Origin: Bacteroidetes bacterium UBA1860
GTDB lineage: Bacteria; Bacteroidota; Rhodothermia; Balneolales; Balneolaceae
Length of the DNA stretch: 22,889 bases
Direction of reading: 5' to 3'
NCBI GenBank assembly: GCA_002338335.1
Contig: DDIC01000024.1
Location: 956-23,844 of the forward strand
In this document: piece after piece, positions 1 to 8,337 of the stretch
How positions within the stretch are numbered: position 1 is the stretch's first letter
Layout of the letters: each line of letters begins with the position of its first letter
The notes under the pieces: generated by a model
What the model was told of the DNA's origin: nothing
Databases searched by the model: none
What the model saw: the letters and a program-made list of their open reading frames with translations, nothing else
Program-made: the position numbers and the translations under genes

Positions 1-75
1 GTTCGTGTCACTAGCCTTGGATTTGCCTTGCTGACAGTGATTGTTGCCGTCACCATGATCTCGAGACTCTTGTAG
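1..75 (+). CDS. C-terminal end of an unidentified membrane protein (partial)
   Basis: The window opens inside an open plus-strand frame of 24 codons that stops with TAG at 73-75. The other two plus frames hit stops within the first 35 bases. The encoded tail is strongly hydrophobic (core LGFALLTVIVAVTM) and ends in ISRLL, which looks like a last transmembrane helix followed by a very short tail. The gene would converge on ftsZ, with the hairpin at 110-139 lying between the two stops. Too little is visible to name a family, and a chance open frame of this length cannot be excluded. Confidence 0.45.
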   Translation, partial: VRVTSLGFALLTVIVAVTMISRLL

Positions 76-104
76 AATTAGAGAGGTTGATGTCACTGTG
101 GCAT

Positions 105-139
105 AAAAAAAGGGGAGCACCCATCACGATGCTCCCCTT
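105..139 (-). terminator. Intrinsic terminator of the dcw operon
   Basis: Read on the minus strand, the 10-bp stem AAGGGGAGCA / TGCTCCCCTT (arms at 130-139 and 110-119) encloses a 10-nt loop and runs directly into seven Ts. It lies 26 nt past the ftsZ stop, so it is well placed to end the 13-gene transcript. The stem is perfect, so it may also slow plus-strand transcription from the gene ending at 75, although the plus-strand tail is not T-rich. Confidence 0.9.
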
Positions 140-165
140 CGCTTTAGCAATCTAAAATGTGTGAT

Positions 166-2103
166 TTAGTCCATTATTCGGCGTAAAAAAGCCGGTTGGT
201 CTGAATTGGACTTATCAATTTTTTGTTTGCCGACGCGGGCATGAAAGTTTTCCGATGAGGGGGTAGAGGTGGTCATCTCATTTGTACTCTCTGTCTTGGC
301 CCCTGCAAACGCGTTCCCTTGCGATTCATGGATGCCTGAAGACGTCAAACCATTAGCAATCTGAGTTTTAAAGACAGGGTTTGCCGTGCCATGGTGGACT
401 CCATCTGACGTCGGTCGTTGCGTGCTTTCAAAGGATCCGGCCTCCTCATTGGCTACATGCTGCCCATGAGAAAAACGTAAATCTCTGCGGTGGATCGCAG
501 GTGCATCTAAATTTTTGAGATTTTGCTCCCCTTTATAAAAATCAGTGGACTCGATCTTCATGTCCATCTGATGTGGATTGGTGTGGGAGGGGGTAGATGC
601 TGGATCCTGAGGGGTTGCTTGAGTTGCATTTGTAGAGTGTGCAAGCCCCTGCGTGGCACCATGTGAGTGTCCTTGAGCGACTCCGTTTGAAGACGCTGAA
701 GCGTAAAGTGCAGGTCCCTGCATCGGTGGCTGAGCACTCGTTGATGATTGGGATTGCGCTGATGGCTTGCGCTGGGATGATGCCGCAGCTCCGGCTCCAG
801 TTTGCATCGACCGATTCATATGGTTGAATAATGCCTGCTCTTCATTAAAGCCTGTCGCGATGACAGTCACACGCATCTCATCACCAAGAGAATCATCAAT
901 CACTGTCCCTAGGATAATTTCGGCATCATTACCAGCTTCTTGTTGAATGACACTTGTGGCGACACTTGTTTCGCGCATACCTAAGGTGCTACCTGCCGAA
1001 ATATTGACCAACACATTTCGTGCCCCTCGAATACTCACTCCATCCAAGAGTGGAGAGTGAATGGCTTCATGAGCGGCTACTTCGGAACGTTCTGGACCCG
1101 TAGCGGCAGCTGAACCCATGATCGAGGCGCCACCATTAAGCATGGTCGTACGAACGTCCGCAAAATCGAGATTGATGAGTCCTGGAAGTAGAATTAGATC
1201 AGAAATCCCACGCGTCGCATTATAGAGCACACTATTGGCCAAACCAAACGCATCGACCATGGATGTATCCTCATCGGACAACTCAAGCAAACGATCATTT
1301 GGGATCATGATAATGGTATCACAATTAGCCTTGAGCTCCGCGAGCCCCTCCATGGCATATTTTTTGCGGCTGGCACCCTCCATGTCAAAGGGCATCGTCA
1401 CGATACCCACGGTCAACATCCCTTTTCGCTTGGCCATACTTGCCACGATAGGTGCACCACCCGTCCCAGTGCCACCGCCCATACCGGCGGTAATGAAGAC
1501 CATATCGGCTCCTTCAATGAGTTGCTCCACCTCGTGCCGACTCTCTTCCATGGCCTCCTTACCTACTTCAGGTCTAGCACCAGCGCCTAAACCCCCCGTA
1601 ATATTAGAGCCGATTTGCATCTTCTGACCAGCACGGTTCGTTTTGAGTGCCTGAGCATCGGTGTTTAATGCGATGTATTCTACACTGTCCAATCCTCGAC
1701 TAATCATGTAGTTAATGGCATTACCACCCCCACCACCTACACCAATGACTTTTATTTTTGCAGAGTCAATATTGTCTTCATCAAATTCAAATCGTGAAGG
1801 CTCTGGCTCCGGCTCTGGTGTGAGCTCTGGCGATAAAAACGTGGCTTGCACTGCCTCTGACATAGGTTCGGGTTCAGGTGAGTACTCAGATACACTCTCC
1901 TGCTCATGCGTTGCCTCTACCTCAGGAATCGCGTCATCTTCGTGTATTTCTTCCATCTCCGTATCCAGAGCGTGATCGGATTCTACCATGTGTTCATTTT
2001 CGAGCATGGATTCATCATCAACCCTCTCCATCCAGGGTTGTTTCTCCTGCTCGTCGTGTGTCTCTTGAGTTTCTTCGATTGGGTTGAATTCAAAGGGTGC
2101 CAT
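166..2103 (-). CDS. ftsZ: Cell division GTPase FtsZ with long acidic N-terminal extension
   Basis: FtsZ is the tubulin-like GTPase that forms the cytoplasmic Z-ring. The GTPase core starts near residue 114 (KIKVIGVGGGGGNA). It contains the tubulin signature GGGTGTG at 209-215 and the T7 catalytic loop NLDFADV at 311-317 (N311, D313, D316). A Ser/Gln/Ala/His-rich linker follows from about residue 430, and the protein ends in QPAFLRRIMD, which resembles the FtsA-binding tail of other FtsZs. A second similar motif, LDAPAIHRRDL, sits at 532-542. At 645 residues it is far longer than the usual 350-450. The excess is the linker plus about 110 N-terminal residues rich in Glu and Asp, with SPEPEP and TPEPEPEP runs. 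The ATG at 2103 is the first start after an in-frame TAA 12 nt upstream, and no Shine-Dalgarno site is visible. It is the last gene of the operon, 59 nt after ftsA. Identity is certain; the exact start is less so. Confidence 0.97.
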   Translation of the reverse strand: MAPFEFNPIEETQETHDEQEKQPWMERVDDESMLENEHMVESDHALDTEMEEIHEDDAIPEVEATHEQESVSEYSPEPEPMSEAVQATFLSPELTPEPEPEPSRFEFDEDNIDSAKIKVIGVGGGGGNAINYMISRGLDSVEYIALNTDAQALKTNRAGQKMQIGSNITGGLGAGARPEVGKEAMEESRHEVEQLIEGADMVFITAGMGGGTGTGGAPIVASMAKRKGMLTVGIVTMPFDMEGASRKKYAMEGLAELKANCDTIIMIPNDRLLELSDEDTSMVDAFGLANSVLYNATRGISDLILLPGLINLDFADVRTTMLNGGASIMGSAAATGPERSEVAAHEAIHSPLLDGVSIRGARNVLVNISAGSTLGMRETSVATSVIQQEAGNDAEIILGTVIDDSLGDEMRVTVIATGFNEEQALFNHMNRSMQTGAGAAASSQRKPSAQSQSSTSAQPPMQGPALYASASSNGVAQGHSHGATQGLAHSTNATQATPQDPASTPSHTNPHQMDMKIESTDFYKGEQNLKNLDAPAIHRRDLRFSHGQHVANEEAGSFESTQRPTSDGVHHGTANPVFKTQIANGLTSSGIHESQGNAFAGAKTESTNEMTTSTPSSENFHARVGKQKIDKSNSDQPAFLRRIMD

Positions 2104-2162
2104 AAGCTTGAGTTATTTATTTGCTAAAGTTGATTGTCTTTTGCGTGTTGCCTGATGCGAAT

Positions 2163-3428
2163 TTATAGTTCAGAAAACCAGTTCTTCATGCGGCCAATAA
2201 AGCCTTCACTCCAAACTTCCATACTCTTCCCTGAGGCTTGCCCACTTCCTTGGCCTGCGCGACCACCATTGGCAAGTCCCATAGCAATGGCATGCTGCAC
2301 AAGTCCGACAGCAGTGGCATAAATAGGGCTAGAGACCTCTTGGACCATCCCTCCACCTAATGCAGAAGGTTGTCCAATCTTCGCATCCATCCCGAGCACC
2401 TGTGCAGCCAATGGACAGATATTTTTGACCAATGAGCCCCCCCCAGTGATCACAATACCTGCACTCAGCGCATCCCCGTAGCCACTTCGTTTGATTTCGA
2501 TGCCCACAATCTCTAGGATCTCCTCCATGCGGGCTTGGATAATGCGTGCCAAAATCCCCTTACTAATTTCTTTTGGTGGCCTCCCTGCGATGCCAGGAAC
2601 CGTAATCACATCATCCTCTTGCACCATATCTGCATAACATTCTCCATACTGATGTTTTAGACTCTCAGCCTGTTCATCCAGTACACTCAGCCCCACTCGA
2701 ATATCATCCGTCACTTTTTTACCAGCCACGGCAATCACAGCAGTATGTCGAATCGTATTATCGCGGAACACAGCGACATCGGTTGTCCCACCCCCAATAT
2801 CGACCAAGGCCACCCCAGCTCGTTTTTCTTCATGATTCAACACCGAGTAGGACGACGCCAAGGGCTCTAGGATAATATCAGCCACTTCATACCCTGCACG
2901 CTCCACACATCGATAGATGTTCTTCGCAGCGGATACCAATCCCGTAATAATATGTACCTCACCCTCCATTCGAACACCCGACATCCCAATCGGGTCACTA
3001 ATCCCATCTTGTCCATCAACAATAAAGTCTTGAGGTATCACATGCAGAATTTGCTGATCTGTGGGCAAGAGCACCTTACGACAATCCTGCAGTAATCGAT
3101 CCACGTCTGCACGTGTGATTTCTTGATCTTTATTATTAATGGTAATGACCCCCTTGCTCGAAATGCTTCGAATGTGATCACCCGCAATGCCCACATTTAC
3201 AGCATTCACCTTGATGCCAGAGGCTAGTTCAGCTTCTTCAACGGCGGCCTTGATGGCTTGCACCGTACGGTCAATATTCACCACAACCCCACGATTCAAC
3301 CCATCACTGGGGGCTTTCCCTACGCCTAAAATATGGACGCTGTTTTCTTCGTCAACAGACGCGATAATGGCGCAAATTTTTGTGGTACCGATGTCGAGTC
3401 CGACAACGACGCGATCGTGTTCATTCAT
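2163..3428 (-). CDS. ftsA: Cell division protein FtsA
   Basis: FtsA is an actin-like ATPase that tethers FtsZ filaments to the inner membrane and recruits later divisome proteins. The actin-fold motifs are clear: phosphate-1 GLDIGTTK at 10-17, phosphate-2 VDIGGGTTDVAVF at 209-221, and the adenosine motif GIVITGGGSL at 324-333. A Gly/Ser-rich linker at 388-401 leads to a C-terminal amphipathic helix (SEGFIGRMKNWFSEL, 407-421), the expected membrane-targeting sequence. Its length of 421 residues is normal for the family. The ATG overlaps the ftsQ stop as ATGA, which suggests translational coupling. The gene directly precedes ftsZ, its polymer partner. Confidence 0.97.
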   Translation of the reverse strand: MNEHDRVVVGLDIGTTKICAIIASVDEENSVHILGVGKAPSDGLNRGVVVNIDRTVQAIKAAVEEAELASGIKVNAVNVGIAGDHIRSISSKGVITINNKDQEITRADVDRLLQDCRKVLLPTDQQILHVIPQDFIVDGQDGISDPIGMSGVRMEGEVHIITGLVSAAKNIYRCVERAGYEVADIILEPLASSYSVLNHEEKRAGVALVDIGGGTTDVAVFRDNTIRHTAVIAVAGKKVTDDIRVGLSVLDEQAESLKHQYGECYADMVQEDDVITVPGIAGRPPKEISKGILARIIQARMEEILEIVGIEIKRSGYGDALSAGIVITGGGSLVKNICPLAAQVLGMDAKIGQPSALGGGMVQEVSSPIYATAVGLVQHAIAMGLANGGRAGQGSGQASGKSMEVWSEGFIGRMKNWFSEL

Positions 3429-4363
3429 GAGGAACCTCCTGAGCGGTTTGGGATAAATTGAGTTTGAAGGTAATCGGGATTCTCTTTGACAACGACCTGG
3501 CCCGCATAGCGTAAGTCAATCGTATGAAACGTCTGCATACCACGTTTCAAAGCTTCTTTTGTGTAAAATTCTGTCCATTTCTCTAGGGCAGTCTCAAGAT
3601 TGGATGTGCCAAAAATGAGTTTGACACCCGCTTCATGGCTCAGCGCGATAATGCCCTCTGTAGGGTGGTGACCCACCTCGCTGATACTTGACCAAACGGT
3701 TGGATGACGTTGCGCCATGTCCAAAAATGATCCTAGTGTGTGAAATGATGATGGCTTAATGCGATCCGATGTTATGTCTTTGGCCAGAAATCCAACAACC
3801 AAAGGATAGGTTTGAGTGATCGATTCTTTGTAGGGAAGAAAGACACCGTCCGCCGAGACAAGTTTGGGTATTGTACCATCTAGCCACAATCCAATGGCGG
3901 TTCGATCTTCAATATCCACCACAAGCGAACCAGCGGGATCGACCCAGTACTGAGCTGATTTTATTGCTGCAAGATCTTCTATAGACCCGAGTACATCTTC
4001 AGACGTAACGGAATCTGGATGCAATCCCATCAAGTGCTCCAAACGTGGGTACATCTCATCCATCGAAACCATGTCCGATCCTTTGATTCTTATGTCTCGA
4101 ATCTCGCGATGGGTCTGCCATTGCAACGTAAGCAGTGTAACGGCTGTTGCGAGGGTCACAAGCAAAGCAATCGACACCGCAATCTTCCCTGTAGAACGAA
4201 CACCTAGTCGCGTCTTTTTCGATGATTTTGGTTTGGAAGATGACTTATTTAGCGTCCCCATAGAGAGGTTTTGAGACGGTTTTTTGCCAAACCATCCACG
4301 AGCGGAAGAGCCACTCAGTCTTTTAGACTTGTTTTTGGAGAAGAGTCGTGAGTACAGGCTCAT
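3425..4363 (-). CDS. ftsQ: Cell division protein FtsQ (DivIB)
   Basis: FtsQ is a bitopic divisome protein that links the cytoplasmic ring to septal synthesis through FtsL/FtsB. The protein has a very basic cytoplasmic tail (residues 1-60, many Lys, Arg and Ser), a single transmembrane helix at about 61-80 (IAVSIALLVTLATAVTLLTL), and a periplasmic POTRA-like region from about 88 (IRDIRIKGSDMVSMDEM). The FtsQ-type region ends with DLRYAGQVVVK at 283-293. At 312 residues it is slightly long, mostly because of the tail. It overlaps murC upstream and ftsA downstream by 4 bp each. The sequence family is poorly conserved, so topology and position between murC and ftsA carry much of the call. Confidence 0.9.
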   Translation of the reverse strand: MSLYSRLFSKNKSKRLSGSSARGWFGKKPSQNLSMGTLNKSSSKPKSSKKTRLGVRSTGKIAVSIALLVTLATAVTLLTLQWQTHREIRDIRIKGSDMVSMDEMYPRLEHLMGLHPDSVTSEDVLGSIEDLAAIKSAQYWVDPAGSLVVDIEDRTAIGLWLDGTIPKLVSADGVFLPYKESITQTYPLVVGFLAKDITSDRIKPSSFHTLGSFLDMAQRHPTVWSSISEVGHHPTEGIIALSHEAGVKLIFGTSNLETALEKWTEFYTKEALKRGMQTFHTIDLRYAGQVVVKENPDYLQTQFIPNRSGGSS

Positions 4364-5811
4364 ACCTCACCCCCTTGCCACGACTCGGCAAACTTTTCGC
4401 CATAGCGATAAATCGTCCCTGCGCCCATGGTAAGGATTAGATCGCCCTCACTGGCCATGTCTATTAGATAATGGGGTAAATCCTCCGCTGTGTCCAAATA
4501 GTGCACCGATGGATGACCAGCGTCTTTTGCTGCACTCGCTACAAGCTCTCCAGTAACTCCATCAATCGGTTTTTCACGAGCGGGATAGACATCTGTAATA
4601 ATCACATGATCGGCATCCCCAAACGACGCCCCAAATTCTGCTGACATCTGTTGAGTCCTAGAGTACAAATGTGGCTGGAAGACAGCAATCCGTCGACGGT
4701 CGGGCCAGCCGTGCTTGGCACCTTTTAATGTAGCGGCTACTTCGGTAGGGTGATGGGCATAATCATCAATCAAAAGCACACCTCGATGATCCATCTTGCG
4801 TTGGAATCGTCTAAAGACCCCATTAAATCGCTCTAAACCTTTCTTGATTGTCTCGGCAGGAACACCTAAATCAAGTGCAATAGAGATAGCAGCAAGGGCA
4901 TTCAATACATTATAATCCCCTGGAACATGCAGTTGAAACACTCCCAAAGGTCTGCCCATCGCGATGACTTCAAAGGAGGTTGAAAACGCCTTTTTATCCA
5001 CATTAAACCCATACACGTCCGCAGAGGGATCCAAACCATAGGTGATGAGTCGTCGCGTGAATTCTGGGATTAAGCTTCGAACTGTGGGGTCATCCACACA
5101 AACAGCAACCACGCCATAGAAGGGGACTTTATTTGCAAACTCAACAAACGCTTGTTTTACGTCGTCAATATCTTTGTAGATATCGAGATGTTCGGCTTCC
5201 ACATTTGTGATAATCGCCATGGTAGGTGTGAGCTTTAAAAACGTGCGATCATACTCGTCAGCCTCCACAATGAGAAACTCACCTTTGCCTACGACGGCAT
5301 TTGTTTTGTCAAAACTATGAACTCGTCCACCCACGATAATCGTTGGATCCAACGAAGCATCTTGGATAATGTGGCCAAGCATGGTAGTGGTGGTGGTTTT
5401 TCCATGTGTCCCTGCAACCCCGATGCCTACTTTCATGCGCATCATCTCCGCAAGCATTTCGGCTCGCTTAATGACAGGAATGGAGGCTTCTAAAGCAGCT
5501 TTCGTCTCCACATTGTCCATGGCCTTTACAGCACTAGTGTAAACAACAACATCTGCCCCTTCAATATGGCTGGCATCGTGACCTTGGTGAATTGTAGCAC
5601 CCATGGAGGTCAGTCGTTCGGTCGTCTCGGATAATGACCCATCTGATCCCGTGACATGATAGCCCTGATGCAGTAAAATTTCTGCCATGCCACTCATCCC
5701 AATTCCCCCAATCCCAACCATATGGATATGACGCGTGGCTCCGAAACGGTGTTGTGGAAGCGCGCCATCGAGTGTTGTGGCATAGTGAATGGAGGGCTTC
5801 AACGGCTTCAT
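4360..5811 (-). CDS. murC: UDP-N-acetylmuramate--L-alanine ligase MurC
   Basis: MurC is a cytoplasmic, ATP-dependent ligase that adds the first amino acid, L-Ala, to UDP-MurNAc. The N-terminal UDP-binding Rossmann motif GIGGIGMSGMAE lies at 33-44. The ATP loop GVAGTHGKTTTTT is at 131-143, the ligase motif EAEHLD at 205-210, and DDYAHHPTEV at 349-358, which is diagnostic of MurC/Mpl. Mpl is less likely because the gene sits between murG and ftsQ, the usual murC position. The length of 483 residues is typical. The start overlaps the murG stop as ATGA, and its own stop overlaps ftsQ in the same way. Confidence 0.96.
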   Translation of the reverse strand: MKPLKPSIHYATTLDGALPQHRFGATRHIHMVGIGGIGMSGMAEILLHQGYHVTGSDGSLSETTERLTSMGATIHQGHDASHIEGADVVVYTSAVKAMDNVETKAALEASIPVIKRAEMLAEMMRMKVGIGVAGTHGKTTTTTMLGHIIQDASLDPTIIVGGRVHSFDKTNAVVGKGEFLIVEADEYDRTFLKLTPTMAIITNVEAEHLDIYKDIDDVKQAFVEFANKVPFYGVVAVCVDDPTVRSLIPEFTRRLITYGLDPSADVYGFNVDKKAFSTSFEVIAMGRPLGVFQLHVPGDYNVLNALAAISIALDLGVPAETIKKGLERFNGVFRRFQRKMDHRGVLLIDDYAHHPTEVAATLKGAKHGWPDRRRIAVFQPHLYSRTQQMSAEFGASFGDADHVIITDVYPAREKPIDGVTGELVASAAKDAGHPSVHYLDTAEDLPHYLIDMASEGDLILTMGAGTIYRYGEKFAESWQGGEV

Positions 5812-7112
5812 GCGACCACCTCCTGCTGGGACTTATGTGAATCGGTGGACGTTTCAGTCGTGGGTCGAGAGGCCTTTAGGTCTCCAAGAATATGACGTGC
5901 AATATCATGCGCTGCTTCAGGGTTTGCCATTGCGTGAAGTGAGGAGGCGAGCGTAGCTCGATGGTCAGGCTGAGTGAGCAAATTCATCAATAGATTCGGT
6001 AAGGTGTGAGCCATCGTAGATTCCTCCACCATTAAAGCGGCTCCTTTGTCGACTAGTCTTTGACCGTTTTTGCGTTGATGGTCTCCAGCGACAACAGGAG
6101 AAGGGATCAAAATAGCGGCTTTGGCCTGTAGCATCAGTTCGGTTAATGTCCCGGCTCCTGCGCGTGAAACAACTACTGTCGCATCGCGATACGCAGAGGT
6201 CATATCCTCAATAAAAGGTGTGACTTGAATATCAGGATGCCCCGACAGGTTATTATCCATGAGCATGCTTTCGACACGATCGATGTAGGCGCTGCCACAC
6301 TGCCATACCAAGGAAAAGGGGGCCTCTGAAAAGGGTGCACTGGCACTGGCCTCGGCCTTGACATCGCCTCCGGCACCTACCTCCGGTTTAAATCCCAAGT
6401 CTGGTAGCATGGATGCTATCTTTTGATTGAGTGAGCCAGCCCCGCCACTTCCACCAAGAATTAAAACGGTGGGTTGTGAGCCTGTTTGTGAGTCTGTTGC
6501 GGTCACAGACGTATTATCCAGGTCGGAAGGAGACCCTTGCTGGTTGATAGATTCTAGTAGTGCTTGTCGTGTAGGGTTTCCAGTGACTGTTTGAGGAAGC
6601 CCTGTAAAGTGCCCTTCCAAGTCTTGAAAGGTCAGAAACAAGTGTTTTGCTTGTCTAGCCAATAATCTCGTTGTCACACCTGGATGAGTATTTTGTTCCT
6701 GGATATACAAAGGTATCCTCAACCAGCCTGCCATCTTACCCATAGGTCCCGAGACAAAGCCACCACACGCTACCACTGCATCAGGTTTTGTGCGAACGCA
6801 TAACCAAAAGCTTTGACACAAACTCACAACGATTTTGAGCGGCACCAATAGGTTTTTCCACCACTGTGTTCTAGAGACGCCACTGATCCACAACGAACGG
6901 ATAGGGTACCCTGCTTTGGGCACAGCCGTCCATTCCATTCGATTCCTTGTACCCACAAAGTTCACTTCGAGAGAGTCCACCATCGAGGATAATGCATCTG
7001 CAATCGCAATTGCAGGATAGACGTGCCCCCCTGTGCCCCCTGCAGCCATCATCACACGCAAAGGCTCTGCATGGGTCCAGGTCGTTGAGTGATATGAGTT
7101 AATTGTGGTCAA
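5808..7112 (-). CDS. murG: Lipid II synthase MurG (GlcNAc transferase)
   Basis: MurG transfers GlcNAc from UDP-GlcNAc to lipid I on the cytoplasmic face of the inner membrane, giving lipid II. The glycine-rich loop AAGGTGGHVYPA is at 23-34, GNPTRQAL at 178-185 closes the N-domain, LILGGSGGAGSLN at 217-229 opens the C-domain, and SRAGAGTLTEL at 316-326 is the nucleotide-sugar site. At 434 residues it is about 70 longer than usual: Ser/Thr-rich stretches at about 189-213, 240-265 and 411-434 account for most of this. The start codon is TTG. An in-frame TGA lies 15 nt upstream, and the first ATGs (residues 21-22) would cut off beta strand 1. It follows ftsW after a 28-nt gap, one of the largest in the operon. 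Confidence 0.95.
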   Translation of the reverse strand: MTTINSYHSTTWTHAEPLRVMMAAGGTGGHVYPAIAIADALSSMVDSLEVNFVGTRNRMEWTAVPKAGYPIRSLWISGVSRTQWWKNLLVPLKIVVSLCQSFWLCVRTKPDAVVACGGFVSGPMGKMAGWLRIPLYIQEQNTHPGVTTRLLARQAKHLFLTFQDLEGHFTGLPQTVTGNPTRQALLESINQQGSPSDLDNTSVTATDSQTGSQPTVLILGGSGGAGSLNQKIASMLPDLGFKPEVGAGGDVKAEASASAPFSEAPFSLVWQCGSAYIDRVESMLMDNNLSGHPDIQVTPFIEDMTSAYRDATVVVSRAGAGTLTELMLQAKAAILIPSPVVAGDHQRKNGQRLVDKGAALMVEESTMAHTLPNLLMNLLTQPDHRATLASSLHAMANPEAAHDIARHILGDLKASRPTTETSTDSHKSQQEVVA

Positions 7113-7140
7113 TGAAGTGGATGGTCAATCGAGTTTGAGA

Positions 7141-8337
7141 TTATCCGATGAAAAATGGTTTGTCTTGATCTTTGTAAAGGCTCTTGGAAATATTCAACAA
7201 AATTCCTGCCATAGCCCCTGTAAATAGGATGCTACTCCCCCCATAACTCATGAAAGGCATCGGGAGTCCTGTCACAGGAAAGAGCCCAACAGAAACGGCT
7301 GCATGGACATATCCATACAACACGATAAATAACGTACAAGCAAGTGCTGCTAGTGCGGCATCAGGATCGGCTACCCCCATGGCAACGCCCAACACCCCTC
7401 GCAGGAGAATCACGGTCAATAGCCCGATGACAACTAGGGCCCCTATTAATCCATACTCCTCGGCTACGATGGCAAATAAAAAGTCATTATAGGGGGCAGG
7501 AAGGAAGTTCCGTTGGGTGCTTTTTCCTGGGCCTACACCAGTGAGCCCCCCTTGAGCAATGGCAATCTGTGCTTGTTGAGCCTGATACCCTTCACCCCCT
7601 TCAAGTTCTTGGCTTGGAAGCTGGACGATATTACCCACAAATTGCTCCACACGACTGGTCCGTTCGGCTGAGGAGGTGACCAATCCATATCCACCCACGC
7701 CCCCAAGAACTAGAACAAGCGCTAGTGTGCGAAACGGAACTCTGCCTGCAAACAAGAGTGCACACGACATGCCAAAGAGAAGGCCCGCTGTGCTAAAATC
7801 CTCCAGCGCAATCAAAAAACATGTGATTCCAATCCAAATCATGGCAGGGACAAAGGTTCGAGCGAAGTCTTTTACATACTCCTGTTTGGCTGCAATGAGG
7901 CCTGAGAGTGTGAGCAAAAGGGTGGAGGCAGCCAGGGAAGATGGCTGAAACGAAAATCCGGCCACAGAAAGGGACCGCTTCGCCCCAAACACGGTATCGC
8001 CCGTCATCATGACGGCAATGAGCAAAACCCAACTTAGGATCAAGCCAAGCTTGCTCAGCTTCAAGGTCATGCGATAATGTATTTTGGACATCACAATCAT
8101 GGCGATAAACCCTAGGAAGAGTTTGAGTGCATGATTACCGAATAGGGCGGAGGCGGTTGTCCCTTTGGACTCCGCAAAAAATCCTACGGCTGAGAAGACG
8201 GCCATAAGACCAAAAAACATTAGCAGAACAAACGCAGAAAAAAGAATGCGATCACTACTCGTGCGTTCTTGCGTCGTACCGTGACTCGAAACAAAGGTAC
8301 GATGAACCGATCCAGATCCGGAGGATGTGTATAACAT
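7141..8337 (-). CDS. ftsW: Septal peptidoglycan polymerase FtsW (SEDS family)
   Basis: FtsW is a multi-pass SEDS glycosyltransferase that polymerises lipid II at the septum together with its cognate transpeptidase FtsI. The hydrophobic pattern fits about ten membrane helices after a Ser/Thr-rich cytoplasmic tail (1-30). The signature loop GLTGVGPGKSTQRNFLPAP is at 264-282, followed by NDFLFAIVAEEYGLIG at 284-299. D285 aligns with the proposed catalytic Asp of SEDS enzymes. GLPMPFMSYGGSS lies at 357-369 near the C-terminus. RodA is the alternative paralogue; the location between murD and murG and the partner ftsI in the same operon favour FtsW. The ATG shares one base with the murD stop (TAATG). 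Confidence 0.94.
   Translation of the reverse strand: MLYTSSGSGSVHRTFVSSHGTTQERTSSDRILFSAFVLLMFFGLMAVFSAVGFFAESKGTTASALFGNHALKLFLGFIAMIVMSKIHYRMTLKLSKLGLILSWVLLIAVMMTGDTVFGAKRSLSVAGFSFQPSSLAASTLLLTLSGLIAAKQEYVKDFARTFVPAMIWIGITCFLIALEDFSTAGLLFGMSCALLFAGRVPFRTLALVLVLGGVGGYGLVTSSAERTSRVEQFVGNIVQLPSQELEGGEGYQAQQAQIAIAQGGLTGVGPGKSTQRNFLPAPYNDFLFAIVAEEYGLIGALVVIGLLTVILLRGVLGVAMGVADPDAALAALACTLFIVLYGYVHAAVSVGLFPVTGLPMPFMSYGGSSILFTGAMAGILLNISKSLYKDQDKPFFIG

Noticed and set aside
1235..1627. Plus-strand open frame of 130 codons opposite ftsZ
   Set aside because: It mirrors the conserved GTPase core; the Pro/Ser-rich product is explained by reading Gly-rich codons in reverse.
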